Positions 27,284-36,913 of a stretch of 64,000 bases of DNA are shown here, one piece after another. Under the pieces are notes generated by a model, which saw only the letters and a list, made by a program, of their open reading frames with translations, searched no databases and was not told the origin of the DNA. Position numbers and translations under genes: made by a program. Every line of letters starts with the position of its first letter. Position 1 is the first letter of the stretch. The stretch is from an uncultured Prevotella sp. (GTDB lineage: Bacteria; Bacteroidota; Bacteroidia; Bacteroidales; Bacteroidaceae), in assembly GCA_900318395.1 (NCBI GenBank), contig ONKL01000002.1, forward strand, positions 1 through 64,000, in the 5' to 3' direction.

Positions 27284-28151
27284 ACTATCTATTATCACAG
27301 TCAATTACAACGGGCTAAAAGACACCTGCGCATTGATTGAGTCAATCCCCTTCAATGAAAACATGGAGGTGATTGTGATAGATAATGCCTCAACACAAGA
27401 TGAAGCAAGTATCATCCAAAAGCAATTCCCTCAAGTCAAAGTGATTCGAAGTGAAAAGAACCTTGGCTTTGCAGGAGGAAACAATCTGGGAATTAAAGAA
27501 TCCAAAGGAGACTATATCTTCTTGATCAATAATGATACTATTTTCAAAGACTTCGATGTCTATTCATTAATCAATAGATTTAAAACTTCGCCTAATATAG
27601 GAATAGTTTGCCCTAAAATACGTTTCGCATGGGCTAACACCCCCATCCAATACGCAGGCTATACCCCACTCTCCAAAATCACAATTCGTAACCAAGCAAT
27701 CGGCTTTGGTGAAATAGATAATGGTCAGTACGACACAGCCCTCCCGACTCCTTACGCTCATGGAGCAGCTATGCTCATCAAAAGAGAGGCTATGGAAAAA
27801 GTTGGTCTTATGCCAGAAGAATACTTCCTCTACTATGAAGAAATCGATTGGTCTTTGATGTTCACAAAAGCCGATTATGAAATCTGGTACGATCCTACTT
27901 GCACCATCTACCACAAAGAAAGCCAAAGCACTGGTCAGAACAGCCCTCTGCGCACCTATTATATCACACGTAATCGCCTCCTGCTAGTCAAACGCAATTG
28001 GCATGGGATATACAAATATCTTGCATATTGTTATCTGACCTGCTTCGTCGCCCCTCGAGATATCATAAAATATACTTTAAAAGGCAGATTTGATTTATCA
28101 AAAGCTGTCTGCAAAGGACTTCTTACTTTTCACTCTTTACTTTTCACTTAA
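27267..28151 (+). CDS. GT2 glycosyltransferase, rhamnosyltransferase-like
   Basis: This 294-residue cytosolic GT-A enzyme opens with LSIITVNYNGLKDT, and has VIVIDNAST and the metal-binding region FLINNDT, then YEEIDWSL as the likely base region. Such GT2 members often transfer rhamnose, galactose or related sugars. No ATG is available near the conserved start; the best start is TTG at 27267, which overlaps the polymerase gene by 17 bases. The C-terminus (LLTFHSLLFT) is encoded by a CACTTTT-like repeat, suggesting a replaced tail. Confidence 0.85.
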   Translation: MCQECKLSIITVNYNGLKDTCALIESIPFNENMEVIVIDNASTQDEASIIQKQFPQVKVIRSEKNLGFAGGNNLGIKESKGDYIFLINNDTIFKDFDVYSLINRFKTSPNIGIVCPKIRFAWANTPIQYAGYTPLSKITIRNQAIGFGEIDNGQYDTALPTPYAHGAAMLIKREAMEKVGLMPEEYFLYYEEIDWSLMFTKADYEIWYDPTCTIYHKESQSTGQNSPLRTYYITRNRLLLVKRNWHGIYKYLAYCYLTCFVAPRDIIKYTLKGRFDLSKAVCKGLLTFHSLLFT

Positions 28152-28156
28152 CAATT

Positions 28157-29329
28157 ATGGATTTCTGGTTAATACTCTATATCATCGATTGGACGCTCTT
28201 CGCGTTTACATCTGGCACAGTACTCTATATGGGTGTCTATGCTGTAGCAGCTTTATTCGAAAGAAGGTCTGTCATCAATAAAGCAAAGAACCAAAACCGT
28301 TTTGTTGTTTTGATTCCTTCCTATCAACAAGATGAGGTTATTGAACACACAGTCTTGTCCATATTAAGTCAAACCTATCCACAACGTATGTTTGACGTGG
28401 TTGTCATCTCAGACCACCAAAGTGAAATGACGAATATGAAATTAGCTCAATACCCCATTACCTTATTAACGCCGGATTTTGCAGAAAGTACAAAAGCGAA
28501 ATCACTTCAATATGCCATTCTGAATCTTCCAGAATTCAAGATCTATGATATTGCTCTTATTTTAGATGCGGACAACATTGTAGGCCAGGATTTTCTCACA
28601 GAAGTCAATGATGCCTTTGAAACAGCAGCGACAAAGTGCATACAGCTTCATCGCATTGCAAGAAATAGAGATACGGCTGCTGCCCGCATGGGAGCCATCT
28701 TTGAGGAAATCAACAATAACATCTTCCGTCGTGGACATATCAATTTAGGTGTATCTGCGGCTTTGGCTGGTTCTGGCACAGCCTATGATTTCAATTGGTT
28801 TAAAGCCAATGTTATGAAAGCCAAGACCGCGGGTGAAGATAAAGAGTTAGAAGCCCTATTATTACGTCAAGGTATCTTTATTGACTATTTCCATCATATT
28901 TTAGTATATGGTGAGAAAATGCGAACCACGACAAAGATGAACGAACAAAGAGGTCGCTGGGCTATAGAACAAATTCGCAATTTCATCCGCAACATCAAAT
29001 TCTTACCTGGAGCCATTTTTAAAAAACAATACGACTTGGCAGACAAGATCATCCAATGGATGTTATTACCAAGAACGACGATGGTTGGTATCATCATCTT
29101 GATGAGTCTGATTCTTCCATTTATCTACCTCACTTTAGCACTTAAATGGTGGGTATTAAGTTCTATTGCTCTTTTCATCTTTGCGATAGCGACACCCGAC
29201 TACTTGGTAGACGAAATGTGGGACAAGACTTTCCTTCGTGCCCCTCTCGTAACGTTTTGGGGAATCATCAGTACAAAGTTGTTAGGAGGCAGATTCAATT
29301 TTAATTCTAACAAGGAACGCAAATCATGA
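28157..29329 (+). CDS. Membrane GT2 glycosyltransferase (first of a tandem pair)
   Basis: This 390-residue processive-type GT2 enzyme has an N-terminal membrane helix, a GT-A domain with LILDADN (Asp137), the HRIARNRDTAAA segment, GEDKELEALL, and the Q-x2-R-W motif (QRGRW). Two or more C-terminal helices follow. The arrangement resembles cellulose-synthase-like and other inner-membrane glycosyltransferases. It is similar in length and motif order to the next gene, and the two overlap by 4 bases, pointing to a duplication. Confidence 0.86.
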   Translation: MDFWLILYIIDWTLFAFTSGTVLYMGVYAVAALFERRSVINKAKNQNRFVVLIPSYQQDEVIEHTVLSILSQTYPQRMFDVVVISDHQSEMTNMKLAQYPITLLTPDFAESTKAKSLQYAILNLPEFKIYDIALILDADNIVGQDFLTEVNDAFETAATKCIQLHRIARNRDTAAARMGAIFEEINNNIFRRGHINLGVSAALAGSGTAYDFNWFKANVMKAKTAGEDKELEALLLRQGIFIDYFHHILVYGEKMRTTTKMNEQRGRWAIEQIRNFIRNIKFLPGAIFKKQYDLADKIIQWMLLPRTTMVGIIILMSLILPFIYLTLALKWWVLSSIALFIFAIATPDYLVDEMWDKTFLRAPLVTFWGIISTKLLGGRFNFNSNKERKS

Positions 29330-30498
29330 TGTGGCAGATTTTACATATTATTGACTGGCTTGTCTGGTTTATCATATTGGGCTCAGTAGCTTATGTGGCA
29401 TTTTTTGCCATCATCTCCCTCTTTTATGAGAAGGAAGATCAGTTCGCCGCTCAAGCAGCCGCTTTAAAGGACGAGATGACCAGGTTCCTGATTCTCTATC
29501 CAGCCTACAATGAAGACCGAGTCATTATCAATGCAGTAGAGCAATTCCTCTTGCAAGAATATCCCAAATCTCACTATACTGTAGTGGTCATTTCTGATCA
29601 CATGCAGCCCGAAACTAACGACTATCTACACTCGTTACCCATCACTTTGTTGACACCAACTTTTGAGAAAAGTTCCAAAGCTAAGGCCATGCAATATGCC
29701 ATGACAGAAGTAAAAGGCGATTATGACAATGTGGTGATACTCGATGCCGATAATGTTGTTCGTCCCGATTTCCTATCCCAATTAAATATACTCTGCTCTA
29801 TCTACGATGCTATCCAATGTCATCGCTGTGCTAAGAATGCCAACAACGATGTTGCCGTATTGGATGGAACCAGTGAAGAAATCAACAATACCATTTTCCG
29901 AAAGGCACATAACCGCCTTGGATTATCCTCTGCATTGATAGGCTCTGGCATGTGCTTTGATTATGAACTATTTAAAAAGAACGTCTTCAAATTGAGTACA
30001 GCAGGCGAAGACCGGGAAATGGAAGCCCTCCTACTCCACCAGGAAGTGTTCATCAAATATGCCCCAGATATTCATGTCTTCGACGAGAAAGTAAGTAGCC
30101 AAGAAAACTTCCAGCGCCAACGTATGCGCTGGATGACGGCTCAGATTCAAAGTCTTTTAAGCAACTCACCCAAAATCCCAGGAGCTATTGCCCATGGAAA
30201 AATCAATTTCATAGATAAGACGATACAGCAAGCACTGATTCCACGTTCTATTCTGGTTGTGTTACTTGGTGGAATATCCATCTTCATGACACTATTTATG
30301 CCAGTATGGAGTGAGAAATGGTGGGTACTCCTTGTTATATTAGCTATATCATTATATATTGCCATCCCAAGGGAATTACGTCTACGCTCATTCAGCAAAG
30401 TATTGGCAATTCCAGGTTTAGTATTTAGGATGTTTAGAAACATCTTACACATTGATCGGAAAAATACAGACTTCATACATACTGAGCATAATTCCTAA
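29326..30498 (+). CDS. Membrane GT2 glycosyltransferase (second of a tandem pair)
   Basis: This 390-residue paralogue of the preceding protein has the same order of features: N-terminal helix (HIIDWLVWFIILGSVAYV), VILDADN (Asp140), HRCAKNANNDVA, GEDREMEALL, QRMRW and C-terminal helices. Differences are spread along the length, so the duplication is old. Its stop codon is directly followed by the flippase ATG. The sugar donors of the two enzymes are unknown. Confidence 0.86.
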   Translation: MMWQILHIIDWLVWFIILGSVAYVAFFAIISLFYEKEDQFAAQAAALKDEMTRFLILYPAYNEDRVIINAVEQFLLQEYPKSHYTVVVISDHMQPETNDYLHSLPITLLTPTFEKSSKAKAMQYAMTEVKGDYDNVVILDADNVVRPDFLSQLNILCSIYDAIQCHRCAKNANNDVAVLDGTSEEINNTIFRKAHNRLGLSSALIGSGMCFDYELFKKNVFKLSTAGEDREMEALLLHQEVFIKYAPDIHVFDEKVSSQENFQRQRMRWMTAQIQSLLSNSPKIPGAIAHGKINFIDKTIQQALIPRSILVVLLGGISIFMTLFMPVWSEKWWVLLVILAISLYIAIPRELRLRSFSKVLAIPGLVFRMFRNILHIDRKNTDFIHTEHNS

Positions 30499-32031
30499 AT
30501 GAGCGGAAGAGTCCATAAAAGTATATTAAATGCGGAAGTAAACCTTATCTTTTACTTCCTGACACTTCTTTTGGCTTTTTTTTCTCGAAGAATCTTCCTT
30601 GACTGCCTTGGAGCAGAGTTCATAGGACTGACAGGTACGCTCGGAAACATACTTGGATATCTCAACTTAGTAGAACTCGGTATCACTGCCAGCATCGGTT
30701 ATTTTCTTTTCAAACCATTACAATCAAATAACAGACAGGAAGTCCAGGACATTCTTTCGCTGTTAGGATATCTGTATAATTGGATTGGATGTATCATCTT
30801 GGCTGGAGGAGTCCTCATTAGCTTCTTTTTCCCGTTCATTTTCTCAAAGGCAGAGTTTGGACTTAGTATTATCTATTTTGCATATTACTCGTTCTTGGGT
30901 TCCTCGCTCATTGGCTATTTTATCAATTATCGACAAATAATCTTATCAGCAGACCAGAAAAATTATCTTGTAGCCATTTATTATCAATCCGCAAATATCC
31001 TCAAGATAATCCTCCAGATTTTCTTAGCATACTCATATCAGAACCTGTACGCCTGGGTAGGTGTAGAATTTCTGTTTGGCATCATTGGCTGTGTCATTTT
31101 AAATTGGAAAATCAACAAAGAATATCCTTGGCTAGATGTAAATAAAAGCCGAGGCAGAGCTTTGCTGAAACAATATCCAGAGATTATTACAAAGACCAAA
31201 CAAGTATTTATTCATAAAATTAAGGATTTTGCCTTAATAAAAAGTGATGAATTATTCATTTTCTTCTTTGTATCATTGAAGATGGTAGCATACTATGGCA
31301 ACTATATGATTGTAATATCCAAGTTGATATCCCTATTCTCTGCTGTCACTGGTAGTGTAGGAGCCAGTATTGGTAATTTAGTAGCAGAAGGTGACAAAGA
31401 AAAAATGATAAAAGTTTTTTGGGAGATTACGACCATTCATCATACGATTTCTGCAATACTCTGTTTTTCACTATATGCATTCCTTGAACCATTTATCGCA
31501 CTTTGGCTAGGGTCTGAATACATTCTAGATAACCGGATTCTCATTCTTCTGATTATTTTCGTTTATATTACGAATTCAAGAAAATCTATAGATAGCTTTA
31601 ATTATGCGCATGGACTGTATGCAGATGTTTGGTCGGCGTGGGCAGAACTGATTATCAATGTATCTATTACTATCGTTGCAGGTCTGAAATGGGGAATCAT
31701 CGGTATTCTACTTGGTAAAATCATCAGTTTATTGGCTATCGTGGTATTTTGGAAACCTTATTATCTATTCACATCTGGTTTTAAAGAATCAGTAACTATA
31801 TATTGGAAAGGAGTCATTCGAAATTACGTCATATCCTTCGCATCTTTCGCTTTGGCAATTTATGCTATTAAATATATTCCGATTAATCCCTATCAAAGCC
31901 TTTGGGAATGGGCATTATATGCTGCCTTTGGAATGACTATTTTTCTAACTATTGTATTTAGTGCGACTTTACTATTTGCCAAAGGGGCAAAGGATAGTTT
32001 GTCAAGAATCAAAAACATCAGAAAGAAATGA
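30499..32031 (+). CDS. Wzx-like polysaccharide flippase
   Basis: This 510-residue protein has 12 or more predicted membrane helices and belongs to the MOP/polysaccharide-transporter family, which moves lipid-linked repeat units to the periplasmic face. Supporting features are the N-terminal SILNAEVNLIFYFLTLLLAFFSRRIFLDCLG and later repeated helical pairs with a charged residue (Arg/Lys) near helix ends. It has the usual length (about 500) and lies in a tight operon: no gap upstream, 4-base overlap downstream. Confidence 0.88.
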   Translation: MSGRVHKSILNAEVNLIFYFLTLLLAFFSRRIFLDCLGAEFIGLTGTLGNILGYLNLVELGITASIGYFLFKPLQSNNRQEVQDILSLLGYLYNWIGCIILAGGVLISFFFPFIFSKAEFGLSIIYFAYYSFLGSSLIGYFINYRQIILSADQKNYLVAIYYQSANILKIILQIFLAYSYQNLYAWVGVEFLFGIIGCVILNWKINKEYPWLDVNKSRGRALLKQYPEIITKTKQVFIHKIKDFALIKSDELFIFFFVSLKMVAYYGNYMIVISKLISLFSAVTGSVGASIGNLVAEGDKEKMIKVFWEITTIHHTISAILCFSLYAFLEPFIALWLGSEYILDNRILILLIIFVYITNSRKSIDSFNYAHGLYADVWSAWAELIINVSITIVAGLKWGIIGILLGKIISLLAIVVFWKPYYLFTSGFKESVTIYWKGVIRNYVISFASFALAIYAIKYIPINPYQSLWEWALYAAFGMTIFLTIVFSATLLFAKGAKDSLSRIKNIRKK

Positions 32032-32825
32032 AATACTCCATCATTACCGTCAATTACAACAACAAAGAAGGATTGCGCAAAACTATAGAAAGCGTGATCC
32101 ACCAAACTTTTCGTGATTTTGAGTTTATTGTTATTGACGGTGGTTCGATTGATGGTAGTGTAGATGTCTTAAAGGAATACGATTCCCAAATTGACTTTTG
32201 GGTATCAGAACCTGACGGAGGCATTTACCAAGGCATGAACAAAGGTATCAAGAAAGCTACTGGTGAATACCTCAATTTCATGAATTCCGGAGATTGTTTT
32301 TATTCATCAGATGTATTAGAGAAAGTTACAGGTTACCAATATGATACAGATTTCATCGTTGGTAAAGATTATCACTATAATTATATTACTCATCAAGGTC
32401 ACGCTTCTATTCAACCACCACGCACAACCATGATACACTTCTTCGTCGCAACTTTAGATCATCAAAGTTCTTTCATTAAAAAAGAATTATTTAGCAACTC
32501 ACTATATGATGAAAGTCACAGATTGGTATCCGATTGGATATTTTTCACGGAGAAAATTGTCAATGAAGGAAAACATGTTCAATTCATACCTGATATTATC
32601 TGTAGACGTGAGGAAGGTGGATTATCCGAACAACAAAGGGAAAAGAACAGAAAAGAGATTAATGAATATCTCCACCAGTTCTTACCATATGGTGTATATG
32701 AAGATTATGCTACATTGGCAAAATTAGACAAAACATCTTTATATAGACTATTTGATATCTGCAATCACAATATGAAGCGCAAACTATTGATAATATGCAT
32801 CAAGTTAATTAAGCAATTCTTCTAA
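32028..32825 (+). CDS. GT2 glycosyltransferase (WcaE-like)
   Basis: This 265-residue cytosolic GT-A enzyme has KYSIITVNYNNKEGL at the start, FIVIDGGSIDGS and SEPDGGIYQGMNKGI, the last a hallmark of this GT2 subgroup, and LNFMNSGD as the metal site. It is the last gene of the operon beginning at 20999. The following 182 bases contain no gene but do contain the promoter of the next unit. Confidence 0.87.
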   Translation: MKYSIITVNYNNKEGLRKTIESVIHQTFRDFEFIVIDGGSIDGSVDVLKEYDSQIDFWVSEPDGGIYQGMNKGIKKATGEYLNFMNSGDCFYSSDVLEKVTGYQYDTDFIVGKDYHYNYITHQGHASIQPPRTTMIHFFVATLDHQSSFIKKELFSNSLYDESHRLVSDWIFFTEKIVNEGKHVQFIPDIICRREEGGLSEQQREKNRKEINEYLHQFLPYGVYEDYATLAKLDKTSLYRLFDICNHNMKRKLLIICIKLIKQFF

Positions 32826-32959
32826 AAATATATCGCTGTCACAATTACATATTTATATTTGTTCAAGCTAGGCTTCATTTTATTTCAAAGTTCATAAGTG
32901 GAGATTTATATTCTGGACATTAAAGATTATAACTTCTTTTCAAGAAAACATACTAAATA

Positions 32960-32991
32960 TTTGTTCTTTTTGGAAAAAAACGCTACCTTTG
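32960..32991 (+). promoter_or_regulatory. Promoter of the fucosyltransferase-like gene
   Basis: A -33 TTTG at 32960-32963 and a -7 TACCTTTG at 32984-32991, with 20 bases between. It divides the glycan locus into two transcription units. Confidence 0.75.
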
Positions 32992-33007
32992 CACAAAAGA
33001 AACTATT

Positions 33008-33859
33008 ATGCGAATCATCTGTGATGCCCCAGGACAGACATGTAACAGGCTTTGGACCTATGTTACAAGTGTAGCTCAGTGTATAGCTGAGCATAAACGG
33101 ATGGTGATTATCTTCTTCGATTGGACGATTGAGGACTTCCCCAATCTTCTTCATTGCCCTTTCATCTATTTTCCTCTATATCACAAATGGTATTTCGAGT
33201 GTGGTAATGGATGGAATAACTATAAAGGGCTAACTTGGAAGATTACTCATAATAAGATATGGGACGGTATATTTAAGTTTTGCGGTTTTACTAAAGGTTG
33301 GCAAACGATGGATGACACGCGCTACCTTAATCAAACCCAAAAAGAATTAAGGTATATATTCCTGCCAAAAGCAGAGATTATAGAAAAGGCAAAAAAGCTA
33401 ATCAGCATAATCCGTGAAAATTCAGATATCATTATTGGTGTACATATTCGTCATGGAGATTATAAAACATGGAGAAAAGGACGATATTACTATTCATTAG
33501 AAGAATTTCACCAAATTATGATTAGAATCCAAAATTTATACAATAATAAACGAATCGCATTCTTCATTAGTAGCAATGCTGTTTTTACTTTAGATTCCTT
33601 CAAAGATTGTCAATGTTTCCGTTTTGAGAAAGAATTATCAGGTGATATTCTCGATCTTTATACTCTTTCATTATGTGATAAAATCATTGGCCCATGGAGT
33701 ACATATAGCCGATGGGCTTCATTTTTTGGTAAAGTTCCTCTTTGCTTTATAAAAGAAAAAGACCAGCAATTCTCTGAAGATAGTTTTTCCATCGTTACAA
33801 GTTTCTATTCCTTTGCTAACGGGGAAAGTACAGAAGACTATTGGACAAAAGATATTTAG
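33008..33859 (+). CDS. Fucosyltransferase-like glycosyltransferase (GT11-like)
   Basis: This 283-residue protein opens with ICDAPGQTCNRLWTYV, resembling the donor-loop GGLGNQLFQY-type start of alpha-1,2-fucosyltransferases. At about residue 143 it has VHIRHGDY, the H-x-R-x-G-D-Y motif shared by GDP-fucose-using enzymes. A third block, LSLCDKIIGPWSTYSRWASFFG, matches the conserved S/T-rich acceptor motif. With gmd and fcl in the same region, GDP-fucose is the expected donor. Linkage and acceptor are unknown. The gene has its own promoter and leads a new operon. Confidence 0.75.
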   Translation: MRIICDAPGQTCNRLWTYVTSVAQCIAEHKRMVIIFFDWTIEDFPNLLHCPFIYFPLYHKWYFECGNGWNNYKGLTWKITHNKIWDGIFKFCGFTKGWQTMDDTRYLNQTQKELRYIFLPKAEIIEKAKKLISIIRENSDIIIGVHIRHGDYKTWRKGRYYYSLEEFHQIMIRIQNLYNNKRIAFFISSNAVFTLDSFKDCQCFRFEKELSGDILDLYTLSLCDKIIGPWSTYSRWASFFGKVPLCFIKEKDQQFSEDSFSIVTSFYSFANGESTEDYWTKDI

Positions 33860-33862
33860 AAA

Positions 33863-35038
33863 ATGAAAATAGCGATATTGACTTCTGGTATTCTGCCAGT
33901 CCCTGCTGTACAAGGAGGAGCAGTGGAGAATCTAATAGATTTCTGTCTGGAATATAACGATATACACAAAATCCATGAAATAACAGTATATAGCCTATAT
34001 CATCCTGCACTTAAAAATCATCCTGCACTTAAATCCAAAACAAATCACTATCACTATATTGATACAAGTAGTATTTTTGCTAAAGTTCTAAAATACATTT
34101 ACCTCATTTTTAAAAGCAAAGATGAGTATTACCATTATACAGTAGAATATTTCTTTGAAAGAGCCCTATATGATTTAAGGAAAAGGCACTATGATATAAT
34201 CATTGTAGAGAATCGCCCAGGCTATATACTTAAGCTGAAAAGAAAAACAAAGGCAAAAATTGTACTCCACCAAGAAAACGATTATTTGAACAATATGGTT
34301 CCACAGGGTCAATGCATATACGATGCTTTTGATCTCATTATAAACACTTCCTCATATATAACAAAGAGGGTCACCACAATTAATGCAAATGATTCAAAGT
34401 GTAAGACTGTTCTAAATGGAATAGACACAAAACGTTTTTATGATGCAAAGCCATTACCACGGCGTATTCTCGGACTGGAAGATAAAGACTTTGTTATTGT
34501 ATATAGTGGCAGGCTCACTAAAGAGAAAGGTATTCTCGAACTGATCCTTGCAATTAAGCATCTTAATGTCCCTGATATAAAATTACTGATTATTGGAGCA
34601 GATTTTTATGGTTCAAATCAAAAAGACACAAAATTCATACAATTATTAGTAAAAGAGTCTCTGGAAATAAAAAAACAAGTACTATTTACAGGATATATTG
34701 ATTATCCAAAAATACCGTCTTATCTTAAAATATCAGATATAGCAGTAGTGCCTTCCATGTGGGATGAGCCTTTTGGTCTAACTGTGGTCGAGGCAATGGC
34801 AGCAGGGCTTCCACTCATCACCACTCGAAGTGGCGGCATTCCTGAAATATGTGAAGGAGTGGCAACTATTGTTGAAAGAGACAATATTATAGAGAATCTT
34901 GCGAACGCTATTTTCGACCTATATCAGCATCCAGGAAAACGTAAGCAAATGTCAGCTGCATCTCTCGAGCGTTCCAAGTTATTCGACAAAGAGACCTATG
35001 CTAAAAATTTCTATAAAGCCCTAGAAAATGGATTTTAA
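33863..35038 (+). CDS. GT4 glycosyltransferase
   Basis: This 391-residue GT-B enzyme has a Gly-rich N-terminal loop (GILPVPAVQGGAVENLI), VYSGRLTKEKGILELI in the middle and the donor-binding MWDEPFGLTVVEAMAAGLP with the E-x7-E pair. It retains anomeric configuration. A short tandem repeat in the DNA (about 34010-34040) encodes HPALKN-HPALKS near residue 50. It starts 3 bases after the preceding stop. Confidence 0.88.
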   Translation: MKIAILTSGILPVPAVQGGAVENLIDFCLEYNDIHKIHEITVYSLYHPALKNHPALKSKTNHYHYIDTSSIFAKVLKYIYLIFKSKDEYYHYTVEYFFERALYDLRKRHYDIIIVENRPGYILKLKRKTKAKIVLHQENDYLNNMVPQGQCIYDAFDLIINTSSYITKRVTTINANDSKCKTVLNGIDTKRFYDAKPLPRRILGLEDKDFVIVYSGRLTKEKGILELILAIKHLNVPDIKLLIIGADFYGSNQKDTKFIQLLVKESLEIKKQVLFTGYIDYPKIPSYLKISDIAVVPSMWDEPFGLTVVEAMAAGLPLITTRSGGIPEICEGVATIVERDNIIENLANAIFDLYQHPGKRKQMSAASLERSKLFDKETYAKNFYKALENGF

Positions 35039-36086
35039 TATGAAATATCCTTTTAGATTATCTCATGCTATCACATGGCTACGCTTTCCACTGATATTCT
35101 TTATCATTATGCTGCATTGCTATTCTGTGCAGAAATTGGAGGGTAGCCATGAAAACTATTTCAAAGTACTCTATCCATTTTCACTGTGGTTAGGAGAAAC
35201 GGGAGTCCCTGGATTCTTCGTTATTTCTGGTTTCCTATTCTTTTTGAGCAAGAAAGCCTATTCACAGAAGATTAAAGCAAGAGTTCACACTTTATTGGTA
35301 CCATATATTCTATGGAACTTGTTCATGTTAGCCCTATATGGTATCGCCTATGCTATCGGCTATCCTCAAAATATTAATGGTAGAAGTCTGGCAGGCTTCC
35401 AATTTACAGACTATCTGCGACTCTTTTGGGATAGGGGTTCCTATGATAATGGCAATTTTGTTCCTATATTATGCCCATTATGGTATATCCGTAACCTGCT
35501 TATCATGTCGTTACTTTCACCACTTATATATTATATAATAAGGTACGCGCGAGAGCTATTCCTTGTTGCAATAACAGTTTGGTGGTTGACTACATATCAC
35601 AATGCGTTTATTCCACAGACTATCCTATTTTTCAGCCTTGGTGCATACTTTTCAATCTTTGATATCAATCCGTTGAGAATTGTTTCTGAGAATAAAGCTA
35701 TAATAATAGTTCTGTTTGGCATCTTCGCCGTTGGAGATATATTTTCACATACAGTGATGGGAACTCCTATTAATCTTCAGCTTCATCGCATTTCTTTAAT
35801 CTTAAACATTCCTGTGTTGCTATTATTGGCAGATTGGTGTGTAAGACATAACTATACCAGCGAAGTACTACCTAATTCTGCATTCATCGTGTTCTGCGTT
35901 CACTATCCTATCGTAGTACTCCTACGCAGGATCTGCATATCAAAAGTCAGCGATTCCTCTGATTTTATTCATATCCTACTCTATTTCGCGTGTGTCATCG
36001 TTGCGACATTATTGAGTATCGGATTCTATTGTTTTCTAGAAAGATTCTTCCCAAAAGTCAAAAACATCTTATCTGGTAACCGATGA
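35028..36086 (+). CDS. Acyltransferase-3 family membrane protein
   Basis: This 352-residue protein with about ten membrane helices is an OafA/WecH-type acyltransferase, expected to acetylate sugars of the polysaccharide. It has the N-terminal WLRFPLIFFIIMLHCYS with the membrane His, and VPGFFVISGFLFF. It lacks the C-terminal SGNH domain found in full-length OafA; a separate SGNH protein is encoded by the next gene, whose ATG overlaps its stop. The start may be 35028 or the ATG at 35040. Confidence 0.86.
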   Translation: MDFNMKYPFRLSHAITWLRFPLIFFIIMLHCYSVQKLEGSHENYFKVLYPFSLWLGETGVPGFFVISGFLFFLSKKAYSQKIKARVHTLLVPYILWNLFMLALYGIAYAIGYPQNINGRSLAGFQFTDYLRLFWDRGSYDNGNFVPILCPLWYIRNLLIMSLLSPLIYYIIRYARELFLVAITVWWLTTYHNAFIPQTILFFSLGAYFSIFDINPLRIVSENKAIIIVLFGIFAVGDIFSHTVMGTPINLQLHRISLILNIPVLLLLADWCVRHNYTSEVLPNSAFIVFCVHYPIVVLLRRICISKVSDSSDFIHILLYFACVIVATLLSIGFYCFLERFFPKVKNILSGNR

Positions 36087-36913
36087 AAAAAAAGTCACAA
36101 TACACATATTTATTCATAACTGTATGCATCCTCATTGTACTGGCATATAGTTTTTGTCACTACTATGCCCCACCAAAACTCAGGCAGCCTTATCAAATAA
36201 ATGTAGCTCCTGATGATACACTAAGGATTGCATTTATTGGAGATAGTTGGGCGTTTCTGCATAAAGGCCATAAGTGTATGATTCCTCAAATACTACAGGA
36301 TTCGCTTCACCGACATGTTAAAGTTCATTCATATGGCTTATGTGGGTACACAAGTAAGGAAATTTATGAAGAGATGTTCAATAATAATGATTTAAGGGCT
36401 TTCATGTGCAAAAGAAGATATGACTATATTATTATATCTGCAGGAATCAATGATGTTAACAAAAAGACCAGTAAGAAGTATTATAAAGATAGTATGGAAG
36501 GAATTATAGGGTTCCTCCTCTCAAATAATATTCATCCCATCATTCTTGAAATTCCTGATTTTGACGTCTACAAAATATATCGATGGTGGAGAACAGACAA
36601 GAAACTCCTTCGTATTGTTTCCATGAGAATCAATAATGTACCAATAGATTGCAAACAGATATTCCGAGATACTCTCGACAGCCTCTTATCAGAAAAAGGG
36701 GATTGGAATAAAATCAGTATTATAAAATACAAATCATGGAACAATGATTACTCAAGAGATTTAAAACAGTTATACTTAGATGATGGATTACATTTAAATA
36801 AATACGGTTATGCTATCCTTGACAGTGTTATAGCCAAGGAAATCCTAAAGCAGATAGCAACTGAACATAATACTGAGTCCCCTCTGGAGTCAGATGCAGA
36901 CCATCATAGGTAA
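36083..36913 (+). CDS. Membrane-anchored SGNH hydrolase-type protein with a read-through tail
   Basis: This 276-residue protein has one N-terminal membrane helix (about 8-26) and the SGNH blocks: FIGDSWAF (nucleophile Ser), SYGLCGYTS, SAGINDVN and the Asp-His pair in DDGLHLNKYGY. It probably works with the acyltransferase just upstream as the periplasmic half of a split OafA-like system, or removes acyl groups. About the last 22 residues (after KEILKQ) are antisense to the conserved end of the convergent gene. This suggests that the original stop was lost and the frame now reads on to 36913. Confidence 0.8.
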   Translation: MKKKSQYTYLFITVCILIVLAYSFCHYYAPPKLRQPYQINVAPDDTLRIAFIGDSWAFLHKGHKCMIPQILQDSLHRHVKVHSYGLCGYTSKEIYEEMFNNNDLRAFMCKRRYDYIIISAGINDVNKKTSKKYYKDSMEGIIGFLLSNNIHPIILEIPDFDVYKIYRWWRTDKKLLRIVSMRINNVPIDCKQIFRDTLDSLLSEKGDWNKISIIKYKSWNNDYSRDLKQLYLDDGLHLNKYGYAILDSVIAKEILKQIATEHNTESPLESDADHHR

